From NCBI RefSeq assembly GCF_028389875.1, contig NC_084664.1, forward strand, positions 63,194,703 to 63,258,702: a DNA stretch of 64,000 nt, in the 5' to 3' direction. Below are positions 38,463 through 52,930 of this stretch, piece after piece. This DNA is from Rhea pennata. Its lineage: Eukaryota; Chordata; Aves; Rheiformes; Rheidae. The notes beneath the pieces were generated by a model that did no database searches, had not been told where the DNA came from, and saw nothing but the letters and a program-made list of their open reading frames with translations. Positions within the stretch are counted from its first letter, which is position 1. The number at the start of each line of letters is the position of its first letter. The translations under genes and the position numbers were made by a program.

Positions 38463-39013
38463 AAGAATCAGAGTCATTATAGGAAATGAAGCTGGGAAAG
38501 GAGCTCGGGAGGTCATCTATATCAGCCCCCTTTTCAAAATGAGACCTACTGTGAAGGCAGAGCAGATTGCTCAGGGCCTTGCCCAGTAAACTTCAAAAAA
38601 TCTCCAAGAATGGAGATATCACAGCCTCTCTAGACAATGGCTTCCACTGCTTCCCACTATGAACAACTTTTCCTCATATTTTCATTGTTGCAGCTTGTGA
38701 CCATCACCTTGTGTCATTTTGCCTTCAGCTCAGAGAATGGTCTGGCACTGTCATTCTATAAACCCTTCTTTGGTTAGATGAAGACTGCAATAACATCCCC
38801 TCTCCCTTAGACTCTTGTTCTTAAAAAGTCACCCGTTTCCCGAAAGCAGATTTCAGATGGGACTTAATTTTTCAAATTAAATATGTATAGTCACTTTTAC
38901 ATCACATGCTCCAGCCGTTCCAAACCATCACAGTAGCCCTCCTCTGGACTTCCTCCAATTTAGCAGCATTAGTCTCCCCTTTCTCCAGCTAGCTTAGGGC
39001 CATATCTGGCCCT
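38463..39013 (-). mobile_element. Old, diverged CR1 LINE copy
   Basis: The order of segments follows the CR1 3' region on the minus strand: 'ggagctcgggaggtcatct', 'gagatatcacagcctctct', 'acttttcctcatattttc', 'accatcaccttgtgtcatt', 'gtagccctcctctggact'. It differs much more from the avian consensus than the 11012 copy, and the 3' octamers are lost. It is probably an older subfamily. Confidence 0.75.
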
Positions 39014-39438
39014 GTTGAATCCTCTTAGCCAGGAGATTATTGAACTTTCCTATCCCATAAGGTAGTAAAGAGGCATAAAAGAAAGAAGAGTAGCTTCCTC
39101 GGGTTGTTTTTGATTAGAAAGTCTCCCATTGGCTCTTTTTGCCTGAAAGGCCCACAGTGACTGCTCATTGTATTACTCAGGTATTCATTTCTGCACTGCC
39201 CCAGATGCAATATGTTACCTTGCAGTATTACTTTGCAAATCTAAGCTCCTCTCCAGAGAAGCACTTCAGTTGTTGGATGTTATTTTTCAGCCCTGGAGAG
39301 GGTATCAAATGCTTGCGACAACTACCTTCTTCTGTATGCTTTCATACACCAATCACCAGCAGTTTATATCAATTATGCTTTGCTCTATTTTTTTTTCAAG
39401 TGGGCTGATGAAATGCTGTGCTACAGTTCAGCCTTATG

Positions 39439-39477
39439 AAAAAAACAAACAAACAAAAACAAACAAACAAACAAAAA
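39439..39477. repeat. (CAAA)n simple repeat
   Basis: Interrupted CAAA tetranucleotide array. Confidence 0.9.
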
Positions 39478-40525
39478 TAGTTCTAGAGCTCTGAATAGCA
39501 AATAAAAGGCATCTAATACAACAGAGATGAGCACCCATCATATTCATAAAACTTTCCCAGGAAGGAAATCCTGTCAACTTTCAAAAGTTCCTCATCTATC
39601 CAGACATTTCAGTTAGAGCTGTGTTTTTGTGTATAATAAATTGCTTCTAGTTGGCTGAAAATCATTTTTTACCTCTTATCTCTGTGATCGGTTACCTCTG
39701 CTGTTCTTTAATGGCCTTCACCTCATTATGCAACTAGTCATTAAAAGCTTAGTATCCAGTACAATGGTAGCTTATGTAAAGTGATCTATGAGAGCTTTAT
39801 ATAGGCTTACCAGCCGCAGCCTTAATTTTACTCATTCGTCTTAATTTTTTGTAATCATTTTTTGTAAAGAGGGTATAATGTCAGGCATGCTTCCCTGCTA
39901 CTGACAGATCCAATCTAGCAGATAATTACCATAAGGAAATTGATGCTTTAGTGTGCAGGGGAGAATTTAATTTACTCAGACATCCTACAGTACAATGCTT
40001 TCCAAAAGATATGAGGATTTAAGTTTTTAAGAAATTAAATTTCACTATTTAACATGATTACTTATGTTGAACATCATTAACTAGCTTTTTTTTAAAACTG
40101 TTTGATATAATTACAAGAACAGTTATTTGGTCTAAAATCCAAAGTCATCTTTAAATAAGGGTTAAGGATCCATGAAGTAATAAAGAAGGTTGCATTCTTT
40201 CTCTCCACCTCTCCAACACCAGCCTTCCTGCAAGAGCATTAAAAAAAATCTATAGAAATTAACTGAGCCAATGCATTCTCTGAACTATAGAGCTTTTTCC
40301 AATGATGTTTTAATAGATCCTTTGTTATCAGCCTATTTCACTTGAACTCCATTGGTCAGGAAAGCCTCTTTAGTGGTATTCACAAATATGAGTTCCTTAT
40401 AACATTTGAAAAATGATAGAACCATGAAGGAGTGGCTGGGATCCGAATTAAGCAAGATGATTAACTTAGGTTTAATTCTGGGCATTTGAGTACTTCCAGT
40501 GAAATCCATGGGATTCAGAATTAGA

Positions 40526-40543
40526 TTAATTTAATTAAATTAA
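40526..40543. repeat. 18-bp perfect AT palindrome
   Basis: TTAATTTAATTAAATTAA equals its own reverse complement. It is AT-only and may be chance. Confidence 0.85.
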
Positions 40544-41938
40544 CCTCTTTAAAACTACTTACTCTCCGTGAGAAAACTTCCTGTCTAACCTACAGCATTT
40601 ATGCCTTGCAACCAGGACACATGCAGTACAATTAGCAAAGTCTAAAAGGTTGGGTTCATGAAAAAAAAAAAATGAAATATCTTTCTCTGTGAAGTCCAAC
40701 AGCTCATTTGCCTTGATCACTGAACTTACTTAATTCCACAGCCAGAGAACTAAAGCAATTGAATTTTGTATGCTAGCTCAGTTTTTTTCTTTTGAAGTTT
40801 TACTAAGCATTTTGAGACAGCTTTTCTTATTTTCCAGTTGTTATGAGGTTGTAGAGTAAGAGAGAGGAAAAAAAAATCAAATCGTCCAGATTGTCTGACA
40901 GGTATCTGCGAGTTGCAGGATGTATCGATAGAATTTGAATAACATTTGCAGCTACCAAGTCCTTGTAATTTTTGCACAGATCAGATTTTAAATACTCGCT
41001 GAAGACCCTCTCTGAAGACATCATTCTGAATTAAAATACTCCCCTCTACAGATAGGAAGCCTCTCTCACGTGACACTTTTAAAACAGTGCTGGCCAGAAC
41101 CTTGATTCACACCCTATTAGGAACACACTCAGGACTGGGGTCTTTGCTTTAGTCTGCAACCAAACAAAGCCCAAGGGCTCCCCACCACCAGAAGGCTGCC
41201 AAGCATTTCCAGATGGTCCACAGAAGACTCCTGACCAGATGGTGTTATCTCTTATTCTTCATTAAAAGACATTCAAAATACATTAAGGAATTATTTCAGT
41301 AGGGATAGAATAAGGCCTGCTCTGAGTGCCTTGGATAATCTGCACTAAAATAGCATCTGTCTTTCTTTAAAACAGTTTTGTCAAGCACGCGCTTTTTGTA
41401 TTTGCAGCCAAAAAGCTGAGAAACTGTAAATAGGAGGAAATTATGACTCAACATTATTCCTAAAACGTTAAAAGGTAAAACCATGCCATTTTTAGTTATA
41501 ACCATAGATATACAATGTAAAATGGAAAGAGCATAATGTCAGCGAGGACATCAGCACTCACTTCGAAGTAGTTATTTTTAGAAGAACTGCACTTATAACA
41601 ATGCCCAAAATGCCAAAAAGAGCCAGTAAATAACAGCAGAAGCCCAAAGGCTGTGAAGTTGCGCTCTTACACAGCCCAGAAGAACTGCACCTCACTTGAG
41701 TCACCATCTCTCCCAGGTCACGGCTTACCTGAGGGGGGAAGGTTAATGGGGAGGGAGGCAGCAAGAGGAGGGATCGGTGTCAGTTACAGCCGTTGCTTGC
41801 TGTGATGCGCCGCTCTTTTTCTTCTAAGCAAGTAGATCTATTCACCCTGGCAAGCTTTTTTTTTCCTTTGGCTTTTCAACATAACCAAGTTTCTATTAGC
41901 AAGATTATTCTATAGCAGTTCTCAAGGAATAAAAAGAA

Positions 41939-41962
41939 ACACACACACACACACACACACAC
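41939..41962. repeat. (AC)12 microsatellite
   Basis: About twelve perfect AC units; likely length-polymorphic. Confidence 0.95.
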
Positions 41963-42479
41963 CAGTTTAAAAGGAATTATTTCACTTTCTGAAGCCTGTC
42001 AAAACTCTACCAGCCTGCATGAAAATGCCTGGCTCTGAGAAGAGGTCCTGCCCAGATGCTTTAAGCTTGGTTTGGCTGTGCTTCCGAAGCGGGACCGTGG
42101 CAGCTGGTTCAGGGGCTGGAGAAGGTACGTGCATCGCCTGGGCGAATGCACCAAGGTGTCTCTCCCACAACCAGCAAGGTTTTAAGAACCCCCAATTCCA
42201 ACATCTCCAAAATAAGCGAGGGAAAAGCTCTGTGGGCTCTCAGTCAGTGTTTATCATTGCGGTTTCTGAGCCATTTTCTGCCTTGCACGGTCTGGGTAGG
42301 AGCTTTGCCTAGTCCATGCCATCTCAGCAGGGCCATGTCTGGGCACTTTTTTCCGCATCATAAACACTCACTCCACTCTAGGCACTTTACAAACTTATAT
42401 ATAAGGTAGCTGTCAAGAGTAGAGTGCGCATTTATGCATATTCGCACATACTTCCACAAGACGGGTGTGTGCGCACGTA

Positions 42480-42515
42480 TACACACATATATATATTTAT
42501 ATATATGTATGTATA
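42480..42515. repeat. AC/AT dinucleotide-rich repeat
   Basis: ACACAC followed by TATATA-type units and GTATGTATA. Confidence 0.8.
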
Positions 42516-43037
42516 AGTAAACACAATAATAGAAACACACGCACAAGTACTTCAGTTGTTTACTAAGGCCTGCTCAAAGGCACGTTGCTGTCGAACCTAA
42601 ACCAGCAGCCTTAGAACAAAGGAAATATTCCGCTGTTTTATGAGACTTCTTTTTAAGATTTTTTTTAATCTTACACCATCCCTAGAGCTGTGAAAAAACG
42701 GTGAGATTTTTATTTTGCTTTTTTCTTCACACAGAGAAGTGTATTTTCCTGTTCCCTTGTCTCAGAATAGGGTTTAACCTCACATTTCCAAATAGTTATA
42801 AGCTTTACTCAGAGGCCAGGCATGGAAATTTTTAGCCCGAGTGGTGAAAGTTTGACGGAGAGAATGGGTTAGGTGGGTGATGGAGAAAAGTGGGTTAGAA
42901 TGGAAATTACTACACAGCATTAGCAGACATGCAGGGGGATATCACCGCTGCGAGAGACCGATTTATTAATGCGAATATGTAATACGCCATACTGGCAGCT
43001 GCCAAAAACGCTAGTTCCAACCTAAAGAAAATCTCTG

Positions 43038-43050
43038 CCCCCCCCCCCCC
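43038..43050. repeat. C13 homopolymer
   Basis: Thirteen C followed by five T, at the edge of the GC-rich patch. The run could be miscounted by sequencing. Confidence 0.9.
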
Positions 43051-43099
43051 TTTTTATTTTCCCCCTAACCTGACAGGTGCCCTCACCATATTAAATATT

Positions 43100-44433
43100 T
43101 GGCTGGAAGCTGGAGCGGTTCAACATCCCTCTCTTCTTCAGGAAAGGGCTGGAGCGAAGCCCACGTGCGGGCAGCCGGGGCCAGGCCTGGGCTTTCCCTG
43201 GCTCCTCGGGCCCTGCTGCCGGGATGATGTCGCACATCTAGGGACTTCTCGGGGGGATTTCTTTCTTTTTTTCCTCCCCTTTCTCCTCAGGAAAGGATAG
43301 TTAGAGGTAGTTAGACTGTAAGAGGCCGAAAGGTAGTAGTTTCGGACCCCTGGGGGGAGCCCCATGCTGTAAAATGGCGGCCGGGGCCCCCAGTGCCCGG
43401 ACGGTCGCTGGGAGAGGCCCAAGGACGGTCGACCAGCCCTTATAACACTTTCGTCCTAAGGCTTCCTCTGAGTTAAATTCATCTTTCATTTTTTTTTTTT
43501 TTTCTCTATTTTTCCCTTAAGCAAATGAACTTGCAGCATTTATGTTCAGTTATATTCCAGGCTGTTTAATATATGAGAAGGAGGGATATTTCCCCCCCTC
43601 CTCCTTTCTCTCAGAAGTCCGGCTGTGAACTCTCTAGCTTTCTGCAGCTAATGTTTCCACAGCAATAAAGCTAGGGAAACCCGAATCACGGACCGGGGGC
43701 GGCATCCGGCGCAGAACAACGTGATGCTTTTCCAAAGCGGTAACAGTCGCAGGCCCCAGGTCTACCAAAAATTACACACGCGCTTAGAGTCACCACCTTA
43801 GAAGTGTCTGTTGGCTCTAGTAATATTAGTTTAGTAATATTAGTCTCCAGTAAAGATGAAGGTGTACATAAGCCAGCCTAGAAAATGGCCAGATAACCAA
43901 TTTTTCTCATATTTGGAGTTTGCTGGGGAGGGATATGCGAGGCGGCCTCCATGGGGCAAAGGGGTTTTCCCTGGTCCAGTGGTGGAAAAAGCAAGCACTG
44001 GGCAAGCTGGAGACCGGGAGCGTTGCTGCTTTCCTCCAGCACCTTATCAGCAGCGCCAGGCTGACAAGCCTTGGTGTGCCGTACGGCGGCTCCAGGAAGA
44101 CCCCCCGGAGGGGGAGTCGGGCTGCGCCCCGCGTTTGACGTCGCCTTCCTCCCCGCTTTGTAATTAATTGTCTGCAAATTCCCTACTCGAGGAAAAAGCA
44201 GCAAGGGAAGATCGAGGTGCGGAGAAGGACGGGAAGTGAGCGCACTGATGTTGTGGGAAAGATTGTAACCGAAGCTGGGAGTCTTGACAGCTTTGAGAAA
44301 GAGGGAGATGTGGTTGGAAAATATAATGCCTGGAGGAAGAAATGGAGATGGGGATAAAACGGTTGGTGAGAACAGCGGCGTGGTAAAAGGAAGGGGTTTA
44401 AGGGTGCGTGTGAGCTCAAGAGACAGGGCACAG
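43100..44433. promoter_or_regulatory. Second GC/CpG-rich patch, possible promoter
   Basis: CpG-containing words are frequent at about 43140-43430, 43680-43790 and 43930-44240, against an AT-rich background. A TGACGTC half-palindrome lies near 44138. On the plus strand a strong donor CAG|GTATGT follows at 44434, so a noncoding first exon could end there. In mammals the next gene in this direction is IKZF1, whose first exon is noncoding, but nothing here identifies IKZF1 directly. The direction of transcription is unproven. Confidence 0.4.
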
Positions 44434-47400
44434 GTATGTGTTTCTCAGAGAAGAGGAGAAGCAAAAGTCTAGGTGTATAAACAGGTAGGAAAGAGTGGTT
44501 ATACGGGAGCATTAGGTAAAATTTTTATTCTACTGAGGTCCAAGACAAAAATCCCGTGGCTTTAAGTAAACAACATTGGGTTTGCAGAAGAAATAAGAAC
44601 AACTATGGACAAAATTTGCCATTACTGAAATCATTGATAACCAATGAGTGTAGAGGTAGGTCAATACTAAACACCTGAAAATCCCATCTGACTCTCTAAA
44701 GACATGTCTATGAAAAACTGAAAAGCCCCAGAAGATTTAAAAAAATAAAATAAAATCCTCAAAACTGTCTGAAATTTCATGGAGCTAAACATAGGAACTG
44801 GTTTGGGGGTTTGCTTTGTTTTCTGCTTTGGAGATTAGCCTCAGGAGATTGGAGGGGGAAGAATATAATGCATCTAGGAACTAAAACTGGAAAAAGACCT
44901 ACTTCTATCCCAGTAACCACCATACTGCTTGGTATGAACATCTACAGTAAATTGTATGTTTAGTATTCTGAACTCCACAAGCTGATATAAGCAGCAGGTT
45001 ATTTGATTACCACCTTACTATTTTTAAATATTTTTTTTCATGAATCAAAACAAAGGCTATTTGTAACTGAGAGTCTTTTCTTCCAGGCTTGCACTGGAGG
45101 TAGGAGTTGGAAAAAGAATTGCTCAGATAAACTTTATGACTAATACGTCAATGTAATGTAGGCTTACATTGTTATGGCCTAAAGCCTTACTTCTTCCTTG
45201 TCCAAAGATATAGTTTAAAAATGATGATAAATAAGCCGGTTCCTCATGAGAACACCGTCCTTATCTAACATTCTTATATCTGATCAAATATTCTGATTTG
45301 AGTTAGGACCTGATTTTTAAGTGCAACGTGGCCAACCAGCAGGAAGACTGTTGGAGGTAGATCAGCTACTCAAACTGTGTCTACATTGAAATGGGAGTCA
45401 AAGGTACAATTCCACAGTATGGTACCCCAAGACAAAGAAGAATGCCCAACAAGTTTCTAGCTAAAGTCACAGAATTCAGTCAGTGAAAACACTGCAGCAA
45501 CTCTGCTGCAATCTCCATCGGTCCTTTAAATTTATCTATACATGTGGAAATAAATGCAAAGATTTGATGTTGAGTGGGGAAGAATATTGAAGCAGAGGAT
45601 TCATAGCTACATAGCAGCTAGATAACTGTTTGGGATAGTTCTTCAATGAAAAAGTCAATTATTTTTTAAAGCAGATGCACCTTCAGATAAACTCAACGGA
45701 ATGTGCTAAGATTCTCTTTGCCTTCTATTTCTCCTATAATTTCCTTCTGTAAGGTGACTCATTTCCACTTGCTTTCACTTTCTTTCTCTTCTATAAAAAA
45801 TGCAATGTCCCAGTGACCTATTTGTAAATGTCTCTTATTTTTAAAGAAATTTCCTTCAAGTGAAGCAATTAAAATGAGTAACCATCGCTTTCAATTTTCA
45901 GATATCTAAAACTGCACAGAAAAGTTTCCTGTGTGATCTCAAGTAAATAACTTAAAGTTTGATCAGCAAGGATCTAGTTAGTCAAGGTACGTTTAAGCAT
46001 CTTATATTGAGTAGCATTTAAAGTGAGGATTAAAGTCTCTCCCTCTGTGTCCAAGTTAGAAAGATGTATCTCTATAGCATACAAATATTTCACTAGACCT
46101 TTGAAAATGGAGCATGTGCTTAAGATAGCTTTAGACTCAAATTAAGTAGTCTGATGATTAAGGGACTTTCACCAGCAAAGCAGGTTCACATCCTCACAGA
46201 TGAGGAAAGCTCTCACATTCTGGAAGAGCGCTGTAAGCAGTAACAAGTCAGGTTGCTCACCTCCTGCAGAGTACTTTGGCTTAGATCCCTAATTTGGGAC
46301 CAGGCAGTGAATTCTTGTGGGGAGAGAGAGGTTTCTCCTTGCTTGTGACTGTAGCTGCACTCCCTTCTTTGGCAGTTTTCTCATGCTCTAGACAGCTGCT
46401 GTTTCTTGCGGGACCCCATGCTTGAGCACCTAACTCCTGAGCATAGATTGTGTAGGGATTTGGGGTGTCCAAGTCAGAGCAATAGACTCTGCTGGATTGC
46501 AAGGTGAACAGTGCGGTGCCAATGTCCTGTAAACTTAACCTTTAATCTGTGCGTCCTGATTTTCTCTCTGGCAATAGAAGTACTTCCCAGCCTCAAGAAA
46601 GCTGTGAAGAGAAGTATCTTAAAGACTGAGATGGATAAAGGGGCTATACAGGAGTATCAGGTGATACAGGCTCACCTCTCAGTATTGGACATTTTTGGAG
46701 AGAGTCTGATTTCTTCCTGGGGGCTTACAAACAAAAACTAGACTTCAAATTTTGGATAAATACATCCTAGATGGTGACTCATTCCAATTAGGTACACAAT
46801 GAGGAGTAACCAATTTTAAACATCAGACATTTGCCTCTAGAAATGAGTATTTCTGGTTTCAAGATTACAAGCATAGGAGTACTCATGTTTCATACTAGAA
46901 CAAAGAGAATCACAGGAATATAAAAGAAATGAGAAAAAAGTGTAATTAGCCTTTAAAGGTGTAATTAGTAAAATAACTCATTTGTCTTCATTTGACTATG
47001 AATAAATTACATATTTGTGCAAAGCACAAATACTTAGGGTCAACCAGCTTCACAGCTGACCAAAACTAGCAGAACTTCCCATGAAGCTATTTGGATTAGT
47101 GTCGTGCCTTTATATTTGAATTATGACAAATGATCTAGCTGATCATGGCCATGGCTAGAGAAGTGCTGTATAAAGGTTTCTTCCTACCAGCAGAATTTGC
47201 TGGCCCTGGAGCAAGCTGAATGGATTCTGTGTGCTGCGTCTGGGAAGTGCCGCGTGTGATCGCAGCCCTAGTCAACACACTCTGCCTTTATTCAGTCGAG
47301 TTTGCATACCTGATACCACTATAACCAAGTCAACACAGGCTTTGTTTGCTGTGGGCTCTACACATCTGTGTGGAGTCCCAGGTGCAGCCAGAGACCGAAG

Positions 47401-49430
47401 GCTGTGCTGTTGCTGGTGCCCTGCTAGGCTAAAGCTCTCTCGATTATGTCAGTCCATGCTGGAGGGCTACACCTCGGACTGCAAGCGTTGACATACCCTG
47501 CCAGTTGTTAAGAGAGCAGACTAGCTCCCTCCTGCCAGCAGATCCAGCTTAATGTCAGCCGCTCCTCTCACCCGTGCTATAGCACTGCCAGACCAGAGGG
47601 CAGAGCCTGCATTATGCATTATCAGGTGTGCTGCAGACATACTGGTTTATCCAAATGAAGCATTCTCCGCGTGTTTTCTCTTATTATCTCAATTTCAGTG
47701 CTGAGGAAATGTAAAAATCATGTTTCCTCTCTGAGATCTGACTTTCTTCTTTTTGTCATTGTGTTTGTTCTTGGGTAAATCATACGAACAGACACTCTAG
47801 ACGATTAACTTCTTCCTTGACCTAGAGCTAGCATCTAAATACAAGCTTCCTCCAACAGCTTTTCTTTTTAAGATCCCTTACATGTCCTTTTAAAATCACC
47901 TTGTCATAAATTTAGAGTTTATTGTGAATAGTGTAGTGTCTTGTTTCTGTATGTATAGAATAGGAATTAATGTGAAAAGGCTTAGTTAAAAGGCTAACAG
48001 GAACATCTGAACCCTATCTAAGTTTCTTTAGTAGAATTTTTTCAAAATCCTGCTACCTAATGAGATTCTCATTACTTCCTTCTTTCAGACAGATAGATAC
48101 ATTCTAGAAAAATCTTTCACACTGTGTTTTTGCATGTATACTTCCTATTCCAAACCAAAAAGAAATCAAGCACAGATTACTTCTAGGTAAGTCTGTATAC
48201 ACAAATGTTCTTTGGCCTTCCTTTTTAGGGAAATCTCTGCTTTCATTTAAAAGTAAATGTTCTTTGAGCAACCATTTACATTTTAAAGACTATATCTTTG
48301 TTTTATCTAGCAATTCCAAGAAGGGATGAGGTACCCTTAAATGTTTGTGTTAAACTTTGAAAAACTAAGATTGGCAGGCAGCTCTGTCAGCGAAAGTCTC
48401 TCCGCCCCAGCCCCACTCTGACACTTACACAAGCAGAGCCTCCTGCATTTTATCCTGGGAGTCTGTAATTATGTTTGATCTCCTTCTTTGTATTGATAAG
48501 CATTACTGATAACCAGAAGGAGAACTGAACAAAAAAGAGATTCCAATCCCTGCATTCAATGTCCTCAATCTGGATCTAGCAGATTCAAGCCCTGTGGACA
48601 AGCTTTTGTCCTTGATTACACTTGTGCTTCATACAGAGATTCTGGATTTATAATGATAGAGGGGTGTCAAATACCAGTCTCTGATACTGATCTACCTCTG
48701 CACAATGGCTGTTTAAAATAATTACTCCAACAGCAAGGTATTTGAGTAAAAACAGACAAAATGGAATCTTATCAGTTGAGACTTTAATTTATCATGTTTA
48801 AAGAAGGTTTTGTTCATGTTGTTGTTGATGAACCTAAAAAAATTTATATGAATTTTCACAGTGCATCACACAGCCGTTTGTTGGGCTTACTATATTGAAA
48901 AAAAAATGTTAGAATTCAAGCGTTTTTCTGTTTATGCAATGAAAAGTCATATTTCCCTCTCCTGTGTATTTTCACAACCAGCCTTTGCAGTACAGAGACA
49001 GTTTTCAATATTGTGATTTTCCTATTGTTACCCCTCTCACCCAATAAAACTGCTGAATGTGAGAACACTTACTGTAAAATAGAGTTTACTATGCTGAGCA
49101 TCATCATATTGAAGGATTAGGTATACCTATATCACAAACAGCTTTTAGTGGTCTGATGGTTCCTTTGCTGTTGCAATGGAGGAAATTACTATATTCCGTA
49201 CCCAAAACATTCCTATAAAGTCAAGTGTGACTGTCAACTGTACGTTTATTTTTATAGAAGAAGCCTACAGAATGTAGGTGTTCCCCTTACATCAGCTTAT
49301 ATCCTGTTGACAACTCAAGTGACACTAGGCCCATTTATTAGTTTCTAGTGGTTTAACTGACAACTTTTGGTCTCATAAAATGTACTATAAATACAGTCTC
49401 TACTACAGCTTTGCTGCTCAGTGGTACACC

Positions 49431-49486
49431 AAAAAAAAAATATATAAAAAAAAAAAAAAGAAAGAAAGAAAAAAGAAAGAAAAAAT
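49431..49486. repeat. A-rich/GAAA simple repeat
   Basis: Long A runs broken by TATATA and then GAAA units. Confidence 0.9.
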
Positions 49487-52400
49487 CAGATAATTGCAAA
49501 TGCTGCTTCCCAATGGGAAATGTGGCATTTAGCAATCGTTCGCTCCAGTTTCCTCTGAGAGTATGAAGGAAAAGTTTTACCAAAAGAATACCTGAATAAA
49601 AGCAAGCAACAAATTGATTAATACCAAGACACTGGATTACAGAATGAATGCTAAAGTGCAAACTTTATTATACCTTAAAAGTTGATAGAGTGATTGCATA
49701 CTTTTCCCGCTACAGGAAAAATGCATTTTTGTTCTTTCTACACACAAGGCTGGTGAGAAAATTACACAGGATTGATTTCATGAGTCTGGAAATGAGCCCC
49801 AATGTTGAGAATGACTTCACAGCCCGAACTGTGAACTTGGCAGTGCAGATTTAAGAACCTCTTGCTCCCAGTGAAGTGAGTTCTGCCAGTGGTTTCAACT
49901 TGAAGAGGATTTGGCTCTGAAAGGACAAGATGTGAGATAATGAAGTCCCACCATGAGGTGAAAAAAAAATGGACTTTTTTTTTTCATCTGGAACAGGAAA
50001 GTTCACAGGGAAGGAAGAAAGAACAGCTTGTATATTCATTCCTCTTCGGTGCTCTGTAGAGCTGTGTTGCTGCTATGTTGTCGAGAAAAGTGAGGAAATG
50101 AAGAAAAATTGTAAAATATGGATTTAGCCAACACAAGATCAAGACATTCAATGCACTTTAATCGCACTTCTTCTGTACCTACATTTTCCATCTTTCTCAT
50201 CCACAGAGGATTTTATAATTGGTCCTTTGTTTGTCTCAGCCTTGCTTCTTACGGACACGAGGCTTACAGGGCTGTGTGTTAGTACCACTACAGGCAGCAG
50301 GCAAAGTGCTTGCCAATTTTCAGTGAATCTTGATAAAGATCACAATGTAAGATTCCTACAGTTTTTCTGTAGAATTTGTGCCTGGATAGAGAAACAAGCT
50401 CTGAATTAGTGCCTGAATTGAGAAAGTAGATAGAAGTTGGCCATTATCTAATGACAGAGGGCAGGTAGACGGGGGTTACTAGAACTGGAGGATGTAAAAG
50501 AACAGGGGATGTAATTCCTTAGCAAGCAGTGTTCATACTCATGTGACAATTTTCTTTTTTATTAAAATTTTTGTTTCTTTTTCATAGTTTCTTTTTTACA
50601 TGACCTTTCCCCACTCACACTACTCACTGACCAAGACTGTTACAACATGAACTTAGTAGTTTGGGTGGGCTTTGCATTTTCCTCAGAAAGATTTTAACCA
50701 TTGCTTAGAAGAATGAACTCAAATCTCATGTGAAGATGTAGACGCTATGAACCGAAACAGTTAAATGCTGATCTCAGAATAAGACGTGAGACCACAAAAC
50801 CATTTTTAAAGCCTCAGAGTAATGGCCTCACTGCTGAAGCAAACAGAAAATGTGTTGTCTGTGCAGATAAGAGAACCTTAGAGTACCTTTGAAACTGTGA
50901 CTCAGCATACTGAAGTTACTACTGTTTTACAAGAAAGTGCTGGCTCATTTACTATTGATGGTAAAACTATCCAAAAGTGTCATTTTTTTTTCCAGAACTA
51001 TTTAGACACTACTATTGATAGTGATCATGAGTTAAAAATGATTTTTTTAAGAAGGTAAATATTTTCTTGCCCTCCAAAGCTGATTGGCCAGTGTTAGAAA
51101 TTATGGACAACTTCCAGAGACACAGCTGAATCATTAGTAATGAGAAAGTGCTGGAGAAAATTTGTTTGGTGCTGGATGCTTGGTCTCTTGCAGTGTGACA
51201 AGGAAAGCTGTAATCTGAATGGGATAAGTCAAATCTTAAATGTAGTCTTGAGGAACCTCTAGAGGCGAAGAAAAAAGGCAATCAAAAGGACAGATTCAAA
51301 GCTATTCTTTTGGCTGTTTCATACTTCTCTAAGGCAAACTGTCTGGTTAGATTAATGACCTGCTTTTTTCTTCTTCTCAGCAGTAAAGAGATGATGTATG
51401 TCCAAGCAGAGATCCACTGAATTCAGTAAAATCTATTCCAATGTATTTGTTAATGTTTTCGCGTGAGATTAATTCTTCTCTCTTAAAAATAACTTGCTAA
51501 GTTAGAGTTAAGTTTGTTCAGATTTCTTAACAATACATGCGCTAAAAACCAAGCAAATGCCAGTTAAGCAGTCGTTACTGTCCAGATGATTCAGTCCCAC
51601 TGTAATATTCAGCACTGGGCTCTGATCCCATCCAAGATGAGTGATGCTGCAGTTCCAGCATATGACCACCCATGCTGCAAGTCGCCAGTTGCTTTCACAC
51701 ACCCCAAAATTGACTCCAGCTTTAGTAATATGAGATGCAATATAGGCTTACACTGTATGGACCTAGAGGTTTTGAGTTCAGCGTTGAAATTGGGAGGCAG
51801 TGCTAGGAAATCCCTCAGGTACCAATGTCTTGGTTCCTGAATTTCACATCTCCACACAGAATAAATATCCTGTCAGTAATTTTGGAGCCCTCCTGTGGCC
51901 TCCTTGTCTCTTACTAGAGAATTTAGTAGAATAGGTGCCAGAGCAGGACTGTATAGACGGTGCCTACACATTTCTGGGTTTGTGAGTTGATAAGGGCAGT
52001 TTTTCAAGATTGACATGTGTCTGTGTGAGGCATCTGCTATTCACTCTGAGTACAAGGATGTGGCTCTAACTATTCTCAAAATGGTTTAGAGGGAGACGAA
52101 CTTATGAGCATAAACTTGCTTTTACAGATTATTCTTTTGGCTAAATAACTTAAGGAATCTGAAGTCAAAGGCACAGGTTAAGCTTCTCTAGATACAACTT
52201 TATTAAATTTCTCAAGGAGAAAGCAGATGGCAGAAGTGCCCCATGCTCCCTCTCCGAGAATTGAATACTGAGTCAACAGTACTTTCCTTTCTTATGAATT
52301 AAGCTAAGGCAGAGCAGATGTGACAACCATGAACCCATTTGCTCTCCTTCACTCATGTCACTCTCATTCTTTCTCTAGATCCATGTTTGTACTTTGTGTG

Positions 52401-52930
52401 CAGGGGAACAGCAGATCAGAGATGTGGATTCAGAGCACTGTATCTCAAAGGCTAGGGCCCAGACTTGAGTTTCCTGTGTTCTAGGTGAGCAGTTCATTTA
52501 ACCTGTAAAAGGATTCTATGTTACCATTATCTTTTTTGTATAGGGCTCACTGTACTAAGAGCTGCTGACCTAGAAGCAATATAATCTTGCCAGGGCTTGG
52601 CAAGAATAAAGTGCTTAGCTGCTCAGAGGAATCAGGACTTCAGCAGCTGTATGTACGCCTGGAGACAGGGAGTCAGGGAAATTTCTGGCAGAAACAAAAG
52701 TATATACAGGGTTAGGTAGTTGCTGAGTGGAATGGATACTAGTAGCATATAAATACTGGATTCATGTGCCTCCCCTACCCCTTGCGAATCTAGTCCAAAG
52801 CTTTTCCACGCTGCCCTGCCAAAGTGCCTCAAGTCTAACCAGTTAAGAGATGAGGAATTAGGTCACTAGACTTTAAACTTACTGTTCCCTAATGGGTTAA
52901 TTAGTATGTAGCAATAATAACTACTTGGTG

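Larger units (their letters stand above)
39014..43090. other. Intergenic, no gene seen
   Basis: Apart from simple repeats this stretch is featureless to me. Open frames near 42.0-42.4 kb lack paired splice sites, though a good donor (GAAG|GTACGT) occurs at 42125. Confidence 0.5.
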
